DNA from: M55B165 sp051744245
GTDB lineage: Bacteria > Actinomycetota > Humimicrobiia > Humimicrobiales > Humimicrobiaceae
DNA length: 38,108 bases
Direction: 5' to 3'
Assembly: GCA_051744245.1 (NCBI GenBank)
Contig: JBNJCV010000011.1
Coordinates: 1 to 38,108 of the forward strand
Shown here: positions 16,673 to 26,007 of the stretch, one piece after another
Numbering within the stretch: the stretch's first letter is position 1
How the letters are laid out: the number at the start of each line of letters is the position of its first letter
Program-made: the position numbers and the translations under genes
Notes under the pieces: model-generated
The model's input: the letters and a program-made list of their open reading frames with translations, nothing else
The model's database searches: none
What the model was told of the DNA's origin: nothing

Positions 16673-17353
16673 ATGAAAGTTTTAGATAAAATAGAAATGG
16701 ATATACCAAAAGACATTGGTAAAGATTTTTTAACTAAGCTTATGGGCGGAAGATTAAACCCCAAGCTAGAGAAAATTCTGGAAGAGAAAAAACAGCAATG
16801 CATAGAGAACATTGAGCCAAAAGCTATTTATGATAAATTTAAGATAGAAAAAATAGAGGATCATACAGTATATTTTGGAACTAAAAACACCTTCAAGGGC
16901 CCCAATATTGCCAAAATCCTTACCGGTTCAGAAATTGCCCTCATATTTGTGTTCACCCTTGGGGGGAAAGTAGACAAAATAATAAAAGAAACAACCAAAA
17001 GCGGAGATACCCTTTCTACTATTGTAATGGATACTATAACTACAAGCCTGCTAACACTTCTGGGGAAGCATTTCACAGAAATTGCTAAAAAAGAAGGTAA
17101 AGAAAAAGATAGCTGGAATGCAACCTGCACCTATTCACCGGGGCAGTATAAATGGACTATAGAAGAACAAAAAGAAATTTTTAAAATGCTTCCTGCCGAT
17201 AAAATTGGGGTAAAGCTAAATCCAAGCTATCTAATGGTCCCCTTTAAATCAGTTTCCGGAGTTTATGGATTCGGCCCAGAAAACAAGATAGACAAAACCA
17301 AGGTTGCCTGCGAACTATGCCCAAGAGAAAACTGCATAAGCAGAAGAAATTAA
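16673..17353 (+). CDS. Stand-alone MetH activation-domain-like protein
   Basis: This 226-residue protein resembles the activation domain of B12-dependent methionine synthase, which binds SAM and reductively remethylates the corrinoid. Visible landmarks are TYSPGQYKWTIEEQ (compare the RxSPGY SAM-binding segment of MetH), LNPSYLMVPFKSVSGVYGFG, and a short cysteine tail (C213, C216, C221; CELCPRENC) that may bind a metal or cluster. Similar stand-alone proteins occur in anaerobes with corrinoid methyltransferases or core-type MetE/MetH systems, but no methyltransferase or corrinoid protein is nearby. The gene is alone on the plus strand between two minus-strand operons and converges on rnfB. Whether it reactivates a corrinoid enzyme is inference. 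Confidence 0.8.
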   Translation: MKVLDKIEMDIPKDIGKDFLTKLMGGRLNPKLEKILEEKKQQCIENIEPKAIYDKFKIEKIEDHTVYFGTKNTFKGPNIAKILTGSEIALIFVFTLGGKVDKIIKETTKSGDTLSTIVMDTITTSLLTLLGKHFTEIAKKEGKEKDSWNATCTYSPGQYKWTIEEQKEIFKMLPADKIGVKLNPSYLMVPFKSVSGVYGFGPENKIDKTKVACELCPRENCISRRN

Positions 17354-17390
17354 TTGGCATTACTTGTTCTTTCCGGGATTTTAACCTATA

Positions 17391-17408
17391 AAAAGTACCA
17401 GTACTTTT
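17391..17408. terminator. Palindrome between converging genes
   Basis: AAAAGTAC (17391-17398) and GTACTTTT (17401-17408) flank CA. The repeat lies between the MetH-activation-like stop (17353) and the rnfB stop (17422). In the minus direction the stem ends in five Ts, so it may stop transcription after rnfB. The stem is AT-rich and the two-base spacer would open to a larger loop. Confidence 0.45.
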
Positions 17409-17421
17409 AAAGTTAATATAA

Positions 17422-18297
17422 CTATTTTTTGCTATTTACAACTTTTTCTTCTGCTTTTTTCCCTTTTTCTTTATGAGAAAGTTCCGAAAATTCTATTAGC
17501 CTATTATGGGGGCAAGCTTCTATACATTCCCCACACAAAGTGCACTTTGAAAAATCAAATTCTGGTATATTTTTCTCATCATTCCAAATGATGGCATCAT
17601 TTTCACATGCCTTAAAGCACTTCCTGCAATGTATGCATCCTTCATCACATTTTTCCCTGCCAGGGATATTCTTAATTGGTTCATAGCTGCACCTATAGAC
17701 AATATTTGCATCCGCTGGAACTAACTCAATAATATTTTTTGGGCATTCCTTTACACATAGTCCACAGCCTGTACATTTATCAGGATCTATTACGGCAACA
17801 TTTCTTTCCTTATCTATTTCTATTGCATCCTGGGGGCAAACCTTCATACAATCCCCTAATCCCAAGCAGCCATAAGGGCACTTTTTAAATCCCCCCAGTA
17901 GATTATTAGCTGCCTCGCAGGAATCAATGCCATTATAATCCCCCAAAGGCTTAGTTACACCATAACAGCAAACCACCGCTTTTTTATTCATTTCAGAAGT
18001 ATCTATTTCCATACCCAGAACTTTTTCTATGTTTGAAAGCATTTCTTCATTCTGGAGCACCGTAGTGCAGGGGCTCGTTATAATTAAGTCCTTATCTTCA
18101 GCCAAAGCTTGCGCATAGGCAAAACAGCCCGGGTATCCGCAAGCTCCGCAATTATAGCCAGGTAGCCTTTTTTCAATATCCTCAGTTTTTTTTAATGATT
18201 CAGACTCCTTGGGAAGCATCCTGTTGACTATGAATATAAGTATGCCGCTCACAAGTCCGATACCACTTAAAATTAATATTATCCATACTAAATCCAT
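17422..18297 (-). CDS. rnfB: Rnf complex subunit RnfB
   Basis: This 291-residue iron-sulfur subunit receives electrons from reduced ferredoxin for the Rnf complex. An N-terminal membrane helix (4-25) is followed by the Fe-S domain motif CGACGYPGC with ligands near C50, C53, C58 and C77. The RnfB-specific segment CPYGCLGLGDCMKVCP begins a series of ferredoxin motifs, including CTGCGLCVKECP, CIHCRKCFKACE and CTLCGECIEACP. This makes it much longer and richer in clusters than proteobacterial RsxB and similar to RnfB of anaerobic acetogens and clostridia. It is the last gene of apbE-rnfCDGEAB and starts 35 bases after rnfA with an AAGGAG site. Confidence 0.95.
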   Translation of the reverse strand: MDLVWIILILSGIGLVSGILIFIVNRMLPKESESLKKTEDIEKRLPGYNCGACGYPGCFAYAQALAEDKDLIITSPCTTVLQNEEMLSNIEKVLGMEIDTSEMNKKAVVCCYGVTKPLGDYNGIDSCEAANNLLGGFKKCPYGCLGLGDCMKVCPQDAIEIDKERNVAVIDPDKCTGCGLCVKECPKNIIELVPADANIVYRCSYEPIKNIPGREKCDEGCIHCRKCFKACENDAIIWNDEKNIPEFDFSKCTLCGECIEACPHNRLIEFSELSHKEKGKKAEEKVVNSKK

Positions 18298-18332
18298 AAT
18301 TTATCAATTCTCCTTACACACAATTTCTACAA

Positions 18333-18908
18333 TTATATCATTCCGCTAAAACCAAGAAAAGCCAGGGCCAGTAATGCTGCAGTTATAAATGCAATAGGTA
18401 AGCCCTTCATTGATTCTGGAGTCTCAGAAATCTCAAGCTTTTCCCTTATTCCTGACATTATTATTAAAACCAAGCTAAAGCCAAATCCTGCCCCCAAGGC
18501 ACTGAAGATACTTTCCAGAACTAAATAATTTTCAGTGGAATTAATTAATGCTACGCCCAACACTGCACAATTAGTAGTAATTAAAGGCAAATAAATACCC
18601 AAGGCATTATATAAAGTAACATTAGTCCTTTTAATAGTCAGCTCCACTATCTGGACCAGGGAAGCTATCACTAAAATATAGAGGACTATGCGCATAAACT
18701 CTACTTCATAGGGAACCAGTATATAATTATAAATTACAGTAGTTGAAATAGAGGCTAAAAGCATAACAAAGGTTACCGCAATGCCCATGCTAATAGCATT
18801 GGAAATTTTCTTGGATACACCAAAAAAAGGGCATAAGCCTAAGAATTTTGCCAGAACAATATTGTTCACTATGGCCATGAGTAAGAAAATTGAAAATAGA
18901 TTATTCAT
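18333..18908 (-). CDS. rnfA: Rnf complex subunit RnfA
   Basis: This 191-residue integral membrane subunit has about six helices. It is recognised by NNIVLAKFLGLCPFFGVSKK, LGIYLPLITTNCAVLGVAL and a C-terminal IPEGM-like helix region. With RnfE it forms the symmetric pair of inverted-topology subunits that carries an intramembrane Fe-S centre in the Rnf/Nqr family; the Cys of GLCPFFG and of TTNCAVLG are its expected ligands. The start overlaps the rnfE stop by eight bases, so synthesis of the pair is coupled. Confidence 0.96.
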   Translation of the reverse strand: MNNLFSIFLLMAIVNNIVLAKFLGLCPFFGVSKKISNAISMGIAVTFVMLLASISTTVIYNYILVPYEVEFMRIVLYILVIASLVQIVELTIKRTNVTLYNALGIYLPLITTNCAVLGVALINSTENYLVLESIFSALGAGFGFSLVLIIMSGIREKLEISETPESMKGLPIAFITAALLALAFLGFSGMI

Positions 18909-19575
18909 TATTAAGCACCCCTATCCATCTAAATAACGCAAGCAAAACGCCTATTACTAAAAAAGCCCCAGGCGGTGATACGAAAAATCCCAGAGGGTTC
19001 GAAGAAAGAATAGGTATTCTAAATAATTGGAAACCAAAAACTGATAATGAGCCTGTTCCAAGTATTTCCCTAAACAGTGAAATTAAAATTAGAGCAATTG
19101 TAAAGCCGAATCCTATTCCAAATGCATCTGCAATTGACAAGGCAACACTATTTTTTGAAGCAAATACTTCAGCCCTGCCCAGTATTATACAATTAACTAC
19201 TACCAGGGACAGGTAAATACCCAGGGATTCGTAAAGTGGAGGTATATAAGCTTCAAAGGCAAGGCTCAATATGGTTACAAAAGTAGCAATGACCACGATA
19301 AAAACCGGTATCCTAACTAAATCGGGTATTATATTCCTCATCAGTGAAATAATAATATTAGCCCCCAAAAGAACAAAAATAACTCCTGCCCCCATTCCTA
19401 AAGCATTATCTATGGTTCCAGTTACCGCAAGCGTGGGGCATAATCCAAGAGCTAAAACAAAGACCGGATTTGAAATAATTATTCCTTTTGCAAACTCCTT
19501 CCAGAATTCTTTTCCGAATTTTTGTTTTCCTGGCCTATCTTTTTGATTATTGTAATTGTTTATCTTATTTTCCAT
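18901..19575 (-). CDS. rnfE: Rnf complex subunit RnfE
   Basis: This 224-residue integral membrane subunit is homologous to RnfA. Landmarks are NPVFVLALGLCPTLAVTGT and LGIYLSLVVVNCIILGRAE, which hold the two cysteines expected to share the membrane Fe-S centre with RnfA. The ATG at 19575 is chosen over an in-frame TTG six bases earlier because the AAGAGGT site is correctly spaced only for the ATG. It lies 12 bases after rnfG. The charged N-terminal 20 residues (KINNYNNQKDRPGKQKFG) are longer than usual. Confidence 0.95.
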   Translation of the reverse strand: MENKINNYNNQKDRPGKQKFGKEFWKEFAKGIIISNPVFVLALGLCPTLAVTGTIDNALGMGAGVIFVLLGANIIISLMRNIIPDLVRIPVFIVVIATFVTILSLAFEAYIPPLYESLGIYLSLVVVNCIILGRAEVFASKNSVALSIADAFGIGFGFTIALILISLFREILGTGSLSVFGFQLFRIPILSSNPLGFFVSPPGAFLVIGVLLALFRWIGVLNNE

Positions 19576-19587
19576 AAGCAAGACCTC

Positions 19588-20115
19588 TTACTTTATAGAT
19601 TTTATCTTTTCTTTCATTTCTTCTCTTACAGCAGAAACAACAGCCTCTGAACTGATAGTTGCCCCGGATACGGCATCTATTTTACCGTCATTTTTGGCTA
19701 ATGCTATATCTTCTGCGGTCAGCCCTTCAAATTGGCTGGTAAATGAATTCTCGGTAACCCTGCTCCCAAGGCCCGGGGTCTCAGTATGGGACATGATAGT
19801 AACATCCTTAATTTGCAGGTCTTTATCCAGCCCCACCATTATTGTAATTTCACCGCCATATCCCTTCCCTTTTGCCATGAAGGCATAGCCAATAATTTCC
19901 TCACCTTCCAGCACTTTATAAATTTCATCCGTGTACTCATAATCATCCATATTGCTGTAAATATTTTGCAATAGGGCATTTATCTCTTCCCTCTTGTGTT
20001 CTGCAACCACTGGCTTGGTCAGGCTGTTTATAAACATCAGCACAGCTACAGAAACCAGCACCACAACTGTTAAAATAAATATTGGATAAACTTTAGTATT
20101 TTTAAAATTTGCCAT
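19588..20115 (-). CDS. rnfG: Rnf complex subunit RnfG
   Basis: This 175-residue membrane-anchored flavoprotein has an N-terminal helix (10-30) and an extracytoplasmic FMN-binding domain. The flavinylation motif DAVSGAT (Thr near residue 153) matches the ApbE target pattern, and apbE is encoded in the same cluster. It passes electrons between the membrane Fe-S centre and RnfD. It is slightly short for the family but holds the conserved TPGLGSRV segment. GGGAT precedes the ATG, three bases after rnfD. Confidence 0.95.
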   Translation of the reverse strand: MANFKNTKVYPIFILTVVVLVSVAVLMFINSLTKPVVAEHKREEINALLQNIYSNMDDYEYTDEIYKVLEGEEIIGYAFMAKGKGYGGEITIMVGLDKDLQIKDVTIMSHTETPGLGSRVTENSFTSQFEGLTAEDIALAKNDGKIDAVSGATISSEAVVSAVREEMKEKIKSIK

Positions 20116-20118
20116 AAT

Positions 20119-21063
20119 TTATCCCGCCTTCTTACCTTGGTAGCCAAAAGGCTTTAGTATTATATATTTATCTATCAAAGGCGTAAATGCATTCATTATC
20201 AATATGGAAAACGCTACGCCTTCGGGTAAAGCACCAAAATTCCTTATTAAAAGAGTCAGTACCCCTAAGCTCACTCCAAAAATAATTTTGCCTGTTCCTG
20301 TAACTGGAGAAGTTGCATAATCTGTAGCCATAAAAAAGGCGCCTATCATCAGGCCTCCAGCAAGCACCTGTAATAGCACATCCTTTCCCAGCAATTGTGA
20401 GCCCAGGGCTACAGTACCAATATAGAAAACTGGTATCCTCCAATCTATAATCTTAAAAGCCAGAAGTATTATTCCGCCAATCAAAATTAAAAGCGCCGAA
20501 GTTTCCCCCAGCGACCCGCCTACATTCCCCCAAAAAAGGTCTTCATATAATTCTGGCCTGGTGCCCTGGTAAGCAAAATTTTCATTCAAGGGAGTTGCTG
20601 TAGTAACAGCATCTATTTTAAATTTAGTGGGAAGTATCCATGAGGTCATCTCCTGGGGAAAACATACAGACAAGAAAGCTCTTCCGCCTAAAGCTGGGTT
20701 AAAAATATTATGCCCTAATCCGCCAAAAGCTTCCTTTACTACTGCTATAGCAAAAAAAGAGCCGATAACCACCATCCAGATAGGCATTCTGGGAGGAAGA
20801 ACCAAGGCTAGAAGTAACCCGGTTATGATAGCACTGCCATCATTTACAAACCTTTTCCGCCTTAACTTCTTGATTGTAAATTCGGTCAGTACTGCAGTAG
20901 CTGTACTGGCAATTATTACAAAAATTGCCCAATAGCCAAAAAAATAAATTCCTGCGCCTGCCGGTAATAGCAGTGCCGCTACCACTATATACATTATCTT
21001 AGAGGTAGAAAAACCTCTCCACAGGTGAGGAGAATGCGATATAATTAATTTTTCTTTATCCAT
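20119..21063 (-). CDS. rnfD: Rnf complex subunit RnfD
   Basis: This 314-residue integral membrane flavoprotein has an SPHLWRGFST start typical of RnfD/NqrB. Eight to ten membrane helices include the conserved GGLGHNIFNPALGGRAFL. The covalent FMN site is in DAVTTATPL, whose second Thr-rich triplet fits the ApbE acceptor pattern. It is thought to form part of the Na+ or H+ path in Rnf complexes. The C-terminal block FMATDYATSPVTGTGK is also conserved. The gene lies between rnfC (30-base gap) and rnfG (3-base gap). Confidence 0.96.
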   Translation of the reverse strand: MDKEKLIISHSPHLWRGFSTSKIMYIVVAALLLPAGAGIYFFGYWAIFVIIASTATAVLTEFTIKKLRRKRFVNDGSAIITGLLLALVLPPRMPIWMVVIGSFFAIAVVKEAFGGLGHNIFNPALGGRAFLSVCFPQEMTSWILPTKFKIDAVTTATPLNENFAYQGTRPELYEDLFWGNVGGSLGETSALLILIGGIILLAFKIIDWRIPVFYIGTVALGSQLLGKDVLLQVLAGGLMIGAFFMATDYATSPVTGTGKIIFGVSLGVLTLLIRNFGALPEGVAFSILIMNAFTPLIDKYIILKPFGYQGKKAG

Positions 21064-21093
21064 TTTTCTCTTTTTCTGATTATATTATAAATA

Positions 21094-22449
21094 TTATTTC
21101 TTTTCTGCTAATTTCTTTTTCCCTGTTTTAATATAGCCCACAAGGGGGATATTTGCAGGACATGCAAATGAACAGGATCCGCATTCTATGCAGTCATCTA
21201 TATAATATCCGGTACACCCTTCATATTTCTCATGCCTTACAAACCTGGGATACATTAAAGGCATCAACCCCATGGGACAAACATCAATGCATCTTCCGCA
21301 TCTTATACAATTTTGCTCTAAGCCTTCATCAGCCTCTTTTACCAACACACAATTAGTGCCCTTTATTACGGGAAAATCTATATCGCTAACAGTTACTCCC
21401 ATCATGGGGCCTCCCAAAATTATTTTATACCTTTCCTTTTCAACCATGCCGCATAAACCCACCAATTCTGAAATGGGAGTGCCTATCCTTGCCAATAAAT
21501 TTTTTGGCTTCCTAAAAGCCCCGGTAACCGTTACCACCTTTTCCAGAAGTGGCTTTCCTTCAATTACAGCTTCTGCAATAGCTTTAGAGGTAGCCACATT
21601 ATTTACCACTACCCCCACATCCATGGGTAACCCTCCCATGGGAACTTCCCTGTTTACCAGTGTCTTGATAAGCGTTTTTTCTGCTCCCATTGGATACCGT
21701 GAGGGCAATGATATTATATCTATATTTTTGTCTAACCCCATGTCAGCAAGTATTTTATGAAGATTTTCTATAGCATCTTCTTTATTATCCTCAATAGCAA
21801 TGTATACTTTGTCCGGGTTTAACACTTTCCTTATAATATAAAGGCCCAATATAACGGAGTTACCGTATTCAAGCATAATCCTGTGGTCAGAAGTTATAAA
21901 CGGTTCGCATTCACACCCATTTAAAATAAATGTGTCAATATTTTTTTCAGGAGGCGGAGACAGTTTAACATGAGTCGGGAATGTTGCCCCACCAAGGCCT
22001 ACGATGCCTGCTTCCCTTATCTTCCCTAATATCTCTTTATTGGCTAATTTATCAATTCCAGAAAATATCTCTTCCCACTTACCAGCCTCCTTAATCTTTG
22101 CCATACCTTCCAGGGTAACCCACTCATCTTTTTGGTCAGATTTTATGGTTATAGCATCAACTAGAGTCCCTGTCACTGGATTCATTAGCTGTATGGTTTT
22201 TCCAACTTTACCTGAAATTGGAGCATGAATAGGTGCAGAGACAAAACTTTCCGAATCCGCAATTTTTTGCCCTGTCTTAACCTTATCCCTTCTCTTTACT
22301 TTAAGCTGGCAAGGCGCACCTATATTTTGCTGAAGAGGCACAGTGGCAGTTTCGGGTAGAGGTATAGTTTCTATTTTTTCATCTTCTGTATATTTGTTTT
22401 CTGGTAACTTGACTCCCTTAAAAGCGCTTTTTTTTCTTAAAATACTCAT
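21094..22449 (-). CDS. rnfC: Rnf complex subunit RnfC
   Basis: This 451-residue peripheral subunit holds FMN and the NADH site and carries the NAD+-reducing end of Rnf. An N-terminal barrel-sandwich domain (IGAPCQLKVKRRDKVKTGQK) is followed by the nucleotide-binding GIVGLGGATFPTHVKL, an SLBB-type region and two 4Fe-4S motifs (CIRCGRCIDVCP and CIECGSCSFACP). It lacks the long alanine-rich C-terminal repeats found in gammaproteobacterial RnfC. An AAGGGAAAG site precedes the ATG. It follows apbE by nine bases. Confidence 0.96.
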   Translation of the reverse strand: MSILRKKSAFKGVKLPENKYTEDEKIETIPLPETATVPLQQNIGAPCQLKVKRRDKVKTGQKIADSESFVSAPIHAPISGKVGKTIQLMNPVTGTLVDAITIKSDQKDEWVTLEGMAKIKEAGKWEEIFSGIDKLANKEILGKIREAGIVGLGGATFPTHVKLSPPPEKNIDTFILNGCECEPFITSDHRIMLEYGNSVILGLYIIRKVLNPDKVYIAIEDNKEDAIENLHKILADMGLDKNIDIISLPSRYPMGAEKTLIKTLVNREVPMGGLPMDVGVVVNNVATSKAIAEAVIEGKPLLEKVVTVTGAFRKPKNLLARIGTPISELVGLCGMVEKERYKIILGGPMMGVTVSDIDFPVIKGTNCVLVKEADEGLEQNCIRCGRCIDVCPMGLMPLMYPRFVRHEKYEGCTGYYIDDCIECGSCSFACPANIPLVGYIKTGKKKLAEKK

Positions 22450-22458
22450 TTCTTTCCC

Positions 22459-23487
22459 TTAATATTTATATTCATCCAAGCTTTTTGACTCAAATATATT
22501 TCTTTTACTATCTATTACTAAAGCTTCTACACTATCCAGTTTATTTATCAAGTTTAACCCTTCTTCAGGACCCAGCACAAAAACTGATGTAGATAATGCA
22601 TCTGCATCCATGCAGCTGTTTGAGATAACAGTTGCACTTATGCATTTGTTAGCAGAAAAGCCAGTGCGGGGATCTGTTATATGATGCACCTCTTTTTCAG
22701 GATCAAAATATCTTTCATAATTCCCGGAAGTAGTCACTGCCCTGTCATGAACTTGAAAAGCCACAATTTCTTCATCTTCTTTATCTGGGTTCTGAAGAGC
22801 TATTGTCCAGTAGCTGCCATCTGGTTTTTCCCCTGATGCCATTATATCGCCTCCAGCATCAACTAATGCATATTCTATGCCTTTGTTCTTCAACACTTCC
22901 ATAGCTTGATCAACAGCATAACCCTTAGCTATCCCTCCTAAGGTAACCGACATTCCCTCTTTTTCAAATTCAATTCTATTAACATCAATAGAAATCATGT
23001 CCGAGCCAACCAGATTTAAAGCATCACTTATTTTTTGCTTTTGCACATTTTCTTCTTCTTTCCATAAACCAGTTTCCCACAATTCTAATATTGGCTGCAC
23101 AGTAATGTCAAAAGCCCCATCTGTAACTTCGGTATAATTCTTGGACTCTGTAATTAGTTCATACAATTCTGCAGAAGGATTGTCTATATACCCATTCTTA
23201 TTTAAAAAGCTAACCTCGCTTTGCTCAGAATAAATAGAAGCTATTTCTTCAACTTCTTTGATTTTTCTAAAGGCAGAATCAATAGCCCCTAAAGCAAAGT
23301 CCTCTTCTGCAGCATATACTGTAATGCTAATAAAAGTTCCCATCATTTCACGGTTTTCCTGGAATTTCTGGAAAGTCCTGAAATTGCACCCGGTGGTCAA
23401 ATTAAAGGTAAGTAAAATAATGGTAAGTGCGGTAAAGATTACAAAATAAAATACCTTACTTTTGTCTGAACTTAAATTAAAGTCCAT
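22459..23487 (-). CDS. apbE: FAD:protein FMN transferase (lipoprotein)
   Basis: This 342-residue extracytoplasmic enzyme transfers FMN from FAD onto Thr of target proteins, here most likely RnfG and RnfD. An N-terminal hydrophobic segment ends in a lipobox (LTTGC, Cys34), so it should be anchored to the membrane outer face. ApbE landmarks are MGTFISITVYA, LGGIAKGYAVDQAM, DAGGDIMASG, HHITDPRTGFSA and the metal-binding DADALSTSVFVLG. It directly abuts the stop of the upstream dehydrogenase gene and leads the rnfCDGEAB run, so the modifying enzyme is made with its substrates. Confidence 0.95.
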   Translation of the reverse strand: MDFNLSSDKSKVFYFVIFTALTIILLTFNLTTGCNFRTFQKFQENREMMGTFISITVYAAEEDFALGAIDSAFRKIKEVEEIASIYSEQSEVSFLNKNGYIDNPSAELYELITESKNYTEVTDGAFDITVQPILELWETGLWKEEENVQKQKISDALNLVGSDMISIDVNRIEFEKEGMSVTLGGIAKGYAVDQAMEVLKNKGIEYALVDAGGDIMASGEKPDGSYWTIALQNPDKEDEEIVAFQVHDRAVTTSGNYERYFDPEKEVHHITDPRTGFSANKCISATVISNSCMDADALSTSVFVLGPEEGLNLINKLDSVEALVIDSKRNIFESKSLDEYKY

Positions 23488-24759
23488 CTAAAATACTTTC
23501 TCCTGCAATAACTTTAATTGATATAGCATTGTATCATTAATTTCAACATCATTTAAGGTAATAATTTCACCTTTTTTCTTATCCCTGACCATCCTGCAGC
23601 CTTCACTTAATCCAATAGGTAATATATGGTCTCCCTTTATAGTCTCATACCGGTCTATAAGGCCGTAAACGCTATATCCGCCAATTCCATCTATTCTATC
23701 ACCTTTTTTTAAATTTTTCTTTGCAATTGTTGCAATATCTGAAATTAATCCCGCTTTTGGAATTATAGTTGCTTCCCGGTAAAAAAAGGCTCTGGCTATA
23801 GATAAAGGAACTTCAAGACTTGCCAGGTGGTAGGGCCGGTATAAAAGGTAATTTGGTCCGTCCCCAAACATTAAATACCTTAATTCTTCCCTTAAAACCT
23901 GGCTTTCCGTTCTATACACTAGAAAAACCCCGGGAGCCACATCCCCAATAACAAAATCCACAACCCCTTTCCTGTTTAAGATACCCCCTTCCGGCTTAAG
24001 TTTAAAAGCATTGACCAAGCCTGAAACATTTACTTCAATTCCATGCATGCCCTTGCAATCTGCAACCAAACCGGTAGCATTTGAGAAACAGGCCATTTCT
24101 ATCATGGTCTTGGTGCCATCTATAAAGGAGCACATCATTTTAGGGTTGGCTCCTTTTTCCCTTGCATATTCTGAAACCTTGCTAGGATTAGCTTCCCTGT
24201 CCAGAGGATTATTTTTCCCCTTGCCAGCTACTATAATTTCAAAACCCAGCGCATCAGCAAAATCATATAGCTCCTTTAGCGCACCCGGTTCATCTCCTGC
24301 CGCCAGAGTATAAACAATTCCCGCATTTTTAGCTAACTTGCTTAATATTGGACCAATTACAGTATCTGCCTCCACATTGAGTGAAATTAGGTCTTTTTTG
24401 TTTTCAATGGCGAAAAGCCCAATTTCTGCCCCCGCCTGGGGACTCCCGGTTGCATCTATGATTGCATCAAGCTCTTCCATGTGGGCAAATGCCTTTATAT
24501 CATCAGTTAATATAATCCTGTCTTTTCTATTAGAAGGCTTGCCCCCCGCTATTTCAAGCTGCTTATTACGAGCAAGGGTATTTAAAGCTTTTTCTGCCTT
24601 GCCAATATTCCTGGTAATCACTGCAACCACATCCATCCCCGGTATAGATAAAATATGGGAAACAAGGCCTGTACCCATGTGCCCCAGCCCGCAAATGGCT
24701 ACTTTAATGGAATATCCTTTTTTAGCAAAATTTTTTAATTTATTGTTTAATCCCAACAC
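23488..24759 (-). CDS. COG4091-like NAD(P)-dependent dehydrogenase with SAF domain
   Basis: This 423-residue protein has an N-terminal Rossmann domain (VAICGLGHMGTGLV, residues 20-33) resembling homoserine dehydrogenase, a central catalytic-type region, and a C-terminal SAF domain (from about 325, with KKNLKKGDRIDGIGGYSVYG). This architecture is that of COG4091, described as predicted homoserine dehydrogenase-like; members act in sugar-acid or branched catabolic steps, and the substrate here is unknown. The start is GTG with an AGGAAAGG site. It lies 18 bases after a lipoprotein gene and directly abuts apbE. No homoserine-pathway neighbours are present. Confidence 0.82.
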   Translation of the reverse strand: MLGLNNKLKNFAKKGYSIKVAICGLGHMGTGLVSHILSIPGMDVVAVITRNIGKAEKALNTLARNKQLEIAGGKPSNRKDRIILTDDIKAFAHMEELDAIIDATGSPQAGAEIGLFAIENKKDLISLNVEADTVIGPILSKLAKNAGIVYTLAAGDEPGALKELYDFADALGFEIIVAGKGKNNPLDREANPSKVSEYAREKGANPKMMCSFIDGTKTMIEMACFSNATGLVADCKGMHGIEVNVSGLVNAFKLKPEGGILNRKGVVDFVIGDVAPGVFLVYRTESQVLREELRYLMFGDGPNYLLYRPYHLASLEVPLSIARAFFYREATIIPKAGLISDIATIAKKNLKKGDRIDGIGGYSVYGLIDRYETIKGDHILPIGLSEGCRMVRDKKKGEIITLNDVEINDTMLYQLKLLQEKVF

Positions 24760-24777
24760 GGTAAAACCTTTCCTGGG

Positions 24778-25998
24778 CTAAGAGCCCTTTTGGCTGAAAT
24801 TAAAAGAATCGAATATTAGTCCAAAAACCTTATTCAATTCATACCTATAATTTTCATCTGAAAACCCGCTAAAAATTATTAAGTTTTTTTCAGCTTCCAT
24901 GTAACATATGTTAAGGTACCAAAGATCCTGCATATTTTTAAATTCATATAAATACTCCCTGCATCCATTTCTTTTACCTGCATTCTTAGAAACAATTTTC
25001 AAATCATATCCAGAAAGCAAATCCTTTAGCAATACATCTTCGTTAAACTGTTCCCAGTTAGTATTTTCTGGAAAATATCCCTCGTTTAGAATCCATAGGC
25101 TTAGCTGATAGCTCTGGCTGTCAGGCGATAAAGACAATTCCAGCCGGTTTTCGGCTTCATTTTTATTTACTTCTAAAAAATTGGGATAGTTAAAACTAAA
25201 TTTCCCTTCTACATTTTCATAGTGCTTCATATCAGCCATATCTACATCCAACTCAAAATTATAGCTTTTATACAGCAAGCTATCTTTATATAAATTAACT
25301 GTATATCTTCCTAATGGGAGCCTTGTTTTGCCAAGGCTAAATACCTTGTAAGTAGGAAAAAAATAGTTTTTATCAAATTCTATTTTTATTTCATCTATTC
25401 TATTCTCTCCCGTAAACCATTCAGATTTAATGCTTTTTCCTTCCAGAAGGCAATTTAGTTGGACTGATAAATATATGCTTTCATTAACATAAAATTTTTG
25501 TTTTGGATTTACAGGATTTCCCTTTTCCCCTACCTCTGGACATAAGGTGGCTCCAATGATTTCAAATTTTGGCTGTTTAATTTCAAATTCTGCAGAGCTA
25601 ATCTTGTCTCCATTATGGTAAAACTCAACCAAGTAGCTGCCAGGCTCGGCTATAAATAAATTTTCTTTGGGAATAAGGCGGTTAACAATATATCCATTAA
25701 TATAATTATTTCTTCCTGGCATGTAATTACCGCTTTTCCGGGCAATTACCGTATTATCTTTTTGCCTAATCCACTTAAAAGTCCAGCTATCTCCCGCATA
25801 CACATTTTCTACCTTAATATTTGCATAAATACTATCCTCATCCATGCTATATTCTTCACTCATTCCAACCGGTTCATAGGTATCCTGATTTACTGAGCTG
25901 CATACAACTAATTTCCCAAATCCTGGTTCGGGAAGACATGAAAAAGAGAGAAAAGCAAGAATTAAAATAATTGGGATAAAGAAAATTTTTTTTAACAT
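24778..25998 (-). CDS. Lipoprotein with two similar beta domains
   Basis: This 406-residue predicted lipoprotein has a lipobox LSFSC (Cys21). Two segments look like internal repeats of an immunoglobulin-like beta sandwich: about 50-138 (SIYANIKVEN...GSYLVEFYHNGDKISSAEFEI) and about 165-250 (SIYLSVQLNC...GRYTVNLYKDSLLYKSYNFEL). The C-terminal third (about 258-400) starts GKFSFNYPNFLEV, which resembles the opening of the PsbP/DUF1795-like fold. No catalytic motif is seen. It probably acts at the cell surface as a binding or adhesion protein. It lies nine bases after the cupin gene in the long minus-strand run. Confidence 0.7.
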   Translation of the reverse strand: MLKKIFFIPIILILAFLSFSCLPEPGFGKLVVCSSVNQDTYEPVGMSEEYSMDEDSIYANIKVENVYAGDSWTFKWIRQKDNTVIARKSGNYMPGRNNYINGYIVNRLIPKENLFIAEPGSYLVEFYHNGDKISSAEFEIKQPKFEIIGATLCPEVGEKGNPVNPKQKFYVNESIYLSVQLNCLLEGKSIKSEWFTGENRIDEIKIEFDKNYFFPTYKVFSLGKTRLPLGRYTVNLYKDSLLYKSYNFELDVDMADMKHYENVEGKFSFNYPNFLEVNKNEAENRLELSLSPDSQSYQLSLWILNEGYFPENTNWEQFNEDVLLKDLLSGYDLKIVSKNAGKRNGCREYLYEFKNMQDLWYLNICYMEAEKNLIIFSGFSDENYRYELNKVFGLIFDSFNFSQKGS

Positions 25999-26007
25999 TT
26001 TCCTAAA

